Shown here piece by piece: positions 63,878 to 64,000 of a stretch of DNA of 64,000 nucleotides. Source of the DNA: Streptomyces althioticus (GTDB lineage Bacteria; Actinomycetota; Actinomycetes; Streptomycetales; Streptomycetaceae); contig BMSW01000007.1 of assembly GCA_014649355.1 (NCBI GenBank), positions 186,001 to 250,000 on the forward strand, written 5' to 3'. Numbering within the stretch: position 1 is the stretch's first letter; each line of letters begins with the position of its first letter. Position numbers and translations under genes: made by a program. Below the pieces are notes generated by a model. The model saw nothing but the letters and a program-made list of their open reading frames with translations, searched no databases and was not told where the DNA came from.

Positions 63878-64000
63878 TCAGCCGCCCGGCCAGTACGTCC
63901 GTGACCACGACGCCGGGCCCGGCTGGGGCACGCGGCGCGCGGCGATGCGGGACGGGTCGGACCAGGCGTCGGGGACCGTGGGCGGCGCGCCGGACGGCAG
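63878..64000 (-). CDS. probable acyl-CoA carboxylase epsilon subunit, C-terminal part (5' end outside window)
   Basis: The last 40 codons of a minus-strand gene are visible, ending DAWSDPSRIAARRVPQPGPA and then SWSRTYWPGG. Short proteins with this W-(S/T)-DP-(S/A)-R...PGP..W ending are the epsilon subunits that tether the alpha and beta chains of actinobacterial acyl-CoA carboxylases. The presence of the alpha chain at 60367-62139 and, in S. coelicolor, of pccB and pccE next to it supports the call. Only the tail is seen, so the assignment is moderate. Confidence 0.6.
   Translation of the reverse strand: MPSGAPPTVPDAWSDPSRIAARRVPQPGPASWSRTYWPGG

Overview
The window is chromosomal DNA of a Streptomyces, close in gene content and order to the S. 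coelicolor A3(2) stretch around SCO4860 to SCO4925 (this match is from memory of that genome, not from a search). The G+C content is very high, third codon positions are nearly all G or C, GTG and TTG starts are common, and the AfsQ1/AfsQ2/SigQ cluster can be recognised. No phage, insertion sequence, CRISPR array, rRNA or tRNA was seen. LAYOUT. 1-2461: the end of a GH20 hexosaminidase and three small unknown proteins. 2657-7035: two paralogous modules, each an ECF sigma factor followed by a single-pass membrane protein, separated by 780 bp with three direct repeats. 7281-13032: an L,D-transpeptidase lipoprotein, an acyl-CoA mutase large subunit without a B12 domain, a LysE-type exporter, and a flavin monooxygenase divergent from its TetR regulator with two operators between them. 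13407-24973: a cell-wall glycopolymer cluster matching the S. coelicolor teichulosonic (poly-Kdn) acid locus. It holds two copies of a GT2 plus polysialyltransferase-like pair, an RCC1-repeat lipoprotein, two further predicted glycosyltransferases, a CMP-nonulosonate synthetase fused to a HAD phosphatase, and a NeuB-type synthase. The fused synthetase carries an unusual insertion of about 190 residues built on a 147-bp tandem repeat. 25233-35413: an M20 amidohydrolase, then nucleoside uptake and salvage: two BmpA lipoproteins, an ABC ATPase, two permeases, cytidine deaminase and thymidine phosphorylase. 35509-43794: mixed genes (Uma2, AEC carrier, a STAS protein overlapping an ECF sigma gene tail to tail, MFS/LysR pair, an alpha/beta hydrolase without its serine, a small secreted protein, PspC) plus adenosine deaminase. 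43853-49758: VanZ, the AfsQ lipoprotein/kinase/regulator operon divergent from sigQ, a uridine-kinase-like protein and a second small secreted protein. 49845-57183: deoC with two aldehyde dehydrogenase genes, a PH-domain membrane protein, a phosphosugar mutase and purine nucleoside phosphorylase. 57265-64000: a cyclotransferase-like protein, an LpdA-type flavoprotein, a DeoR regulator, the biotinylated acyl-CoA carboxylase alpha chain, a membrane protein, Maf, a 42-residue membrane protein and the end of a likely carboxylase epsilon subunit. HOW IT WORKS TOGETHER. Nucleosides are bound by the BmpA proteins and imported by the ABC system. Cytidine and adenosine deaminases, thymidine phosphorylase and purine nucleoside phosphorylase then release bases and (deoxy)ribose-1-phosphate. 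The phosphosugar mutase may make the 5-phosphate, DeoC cleaves it to acetaldehyde and glyceraldehyde-3-phosphate, and the aldehyde dehydrogenases can oxidise the acetaldehyde. The palindrome CTACGCGCGTAG, or a two-base variant, lies upstream of six of these transcription units and was not noticed elsewhere in the window. It looks like one operator defining a nucleoside regulon. Other points worth a second look are the NeuA repeat insertion, the paired sigma/membrane modules, a 16-bp hairpin directly before the LysE start, several enzymes lacking canonical catalytic residues, and a dispersed intergenic repeat family.
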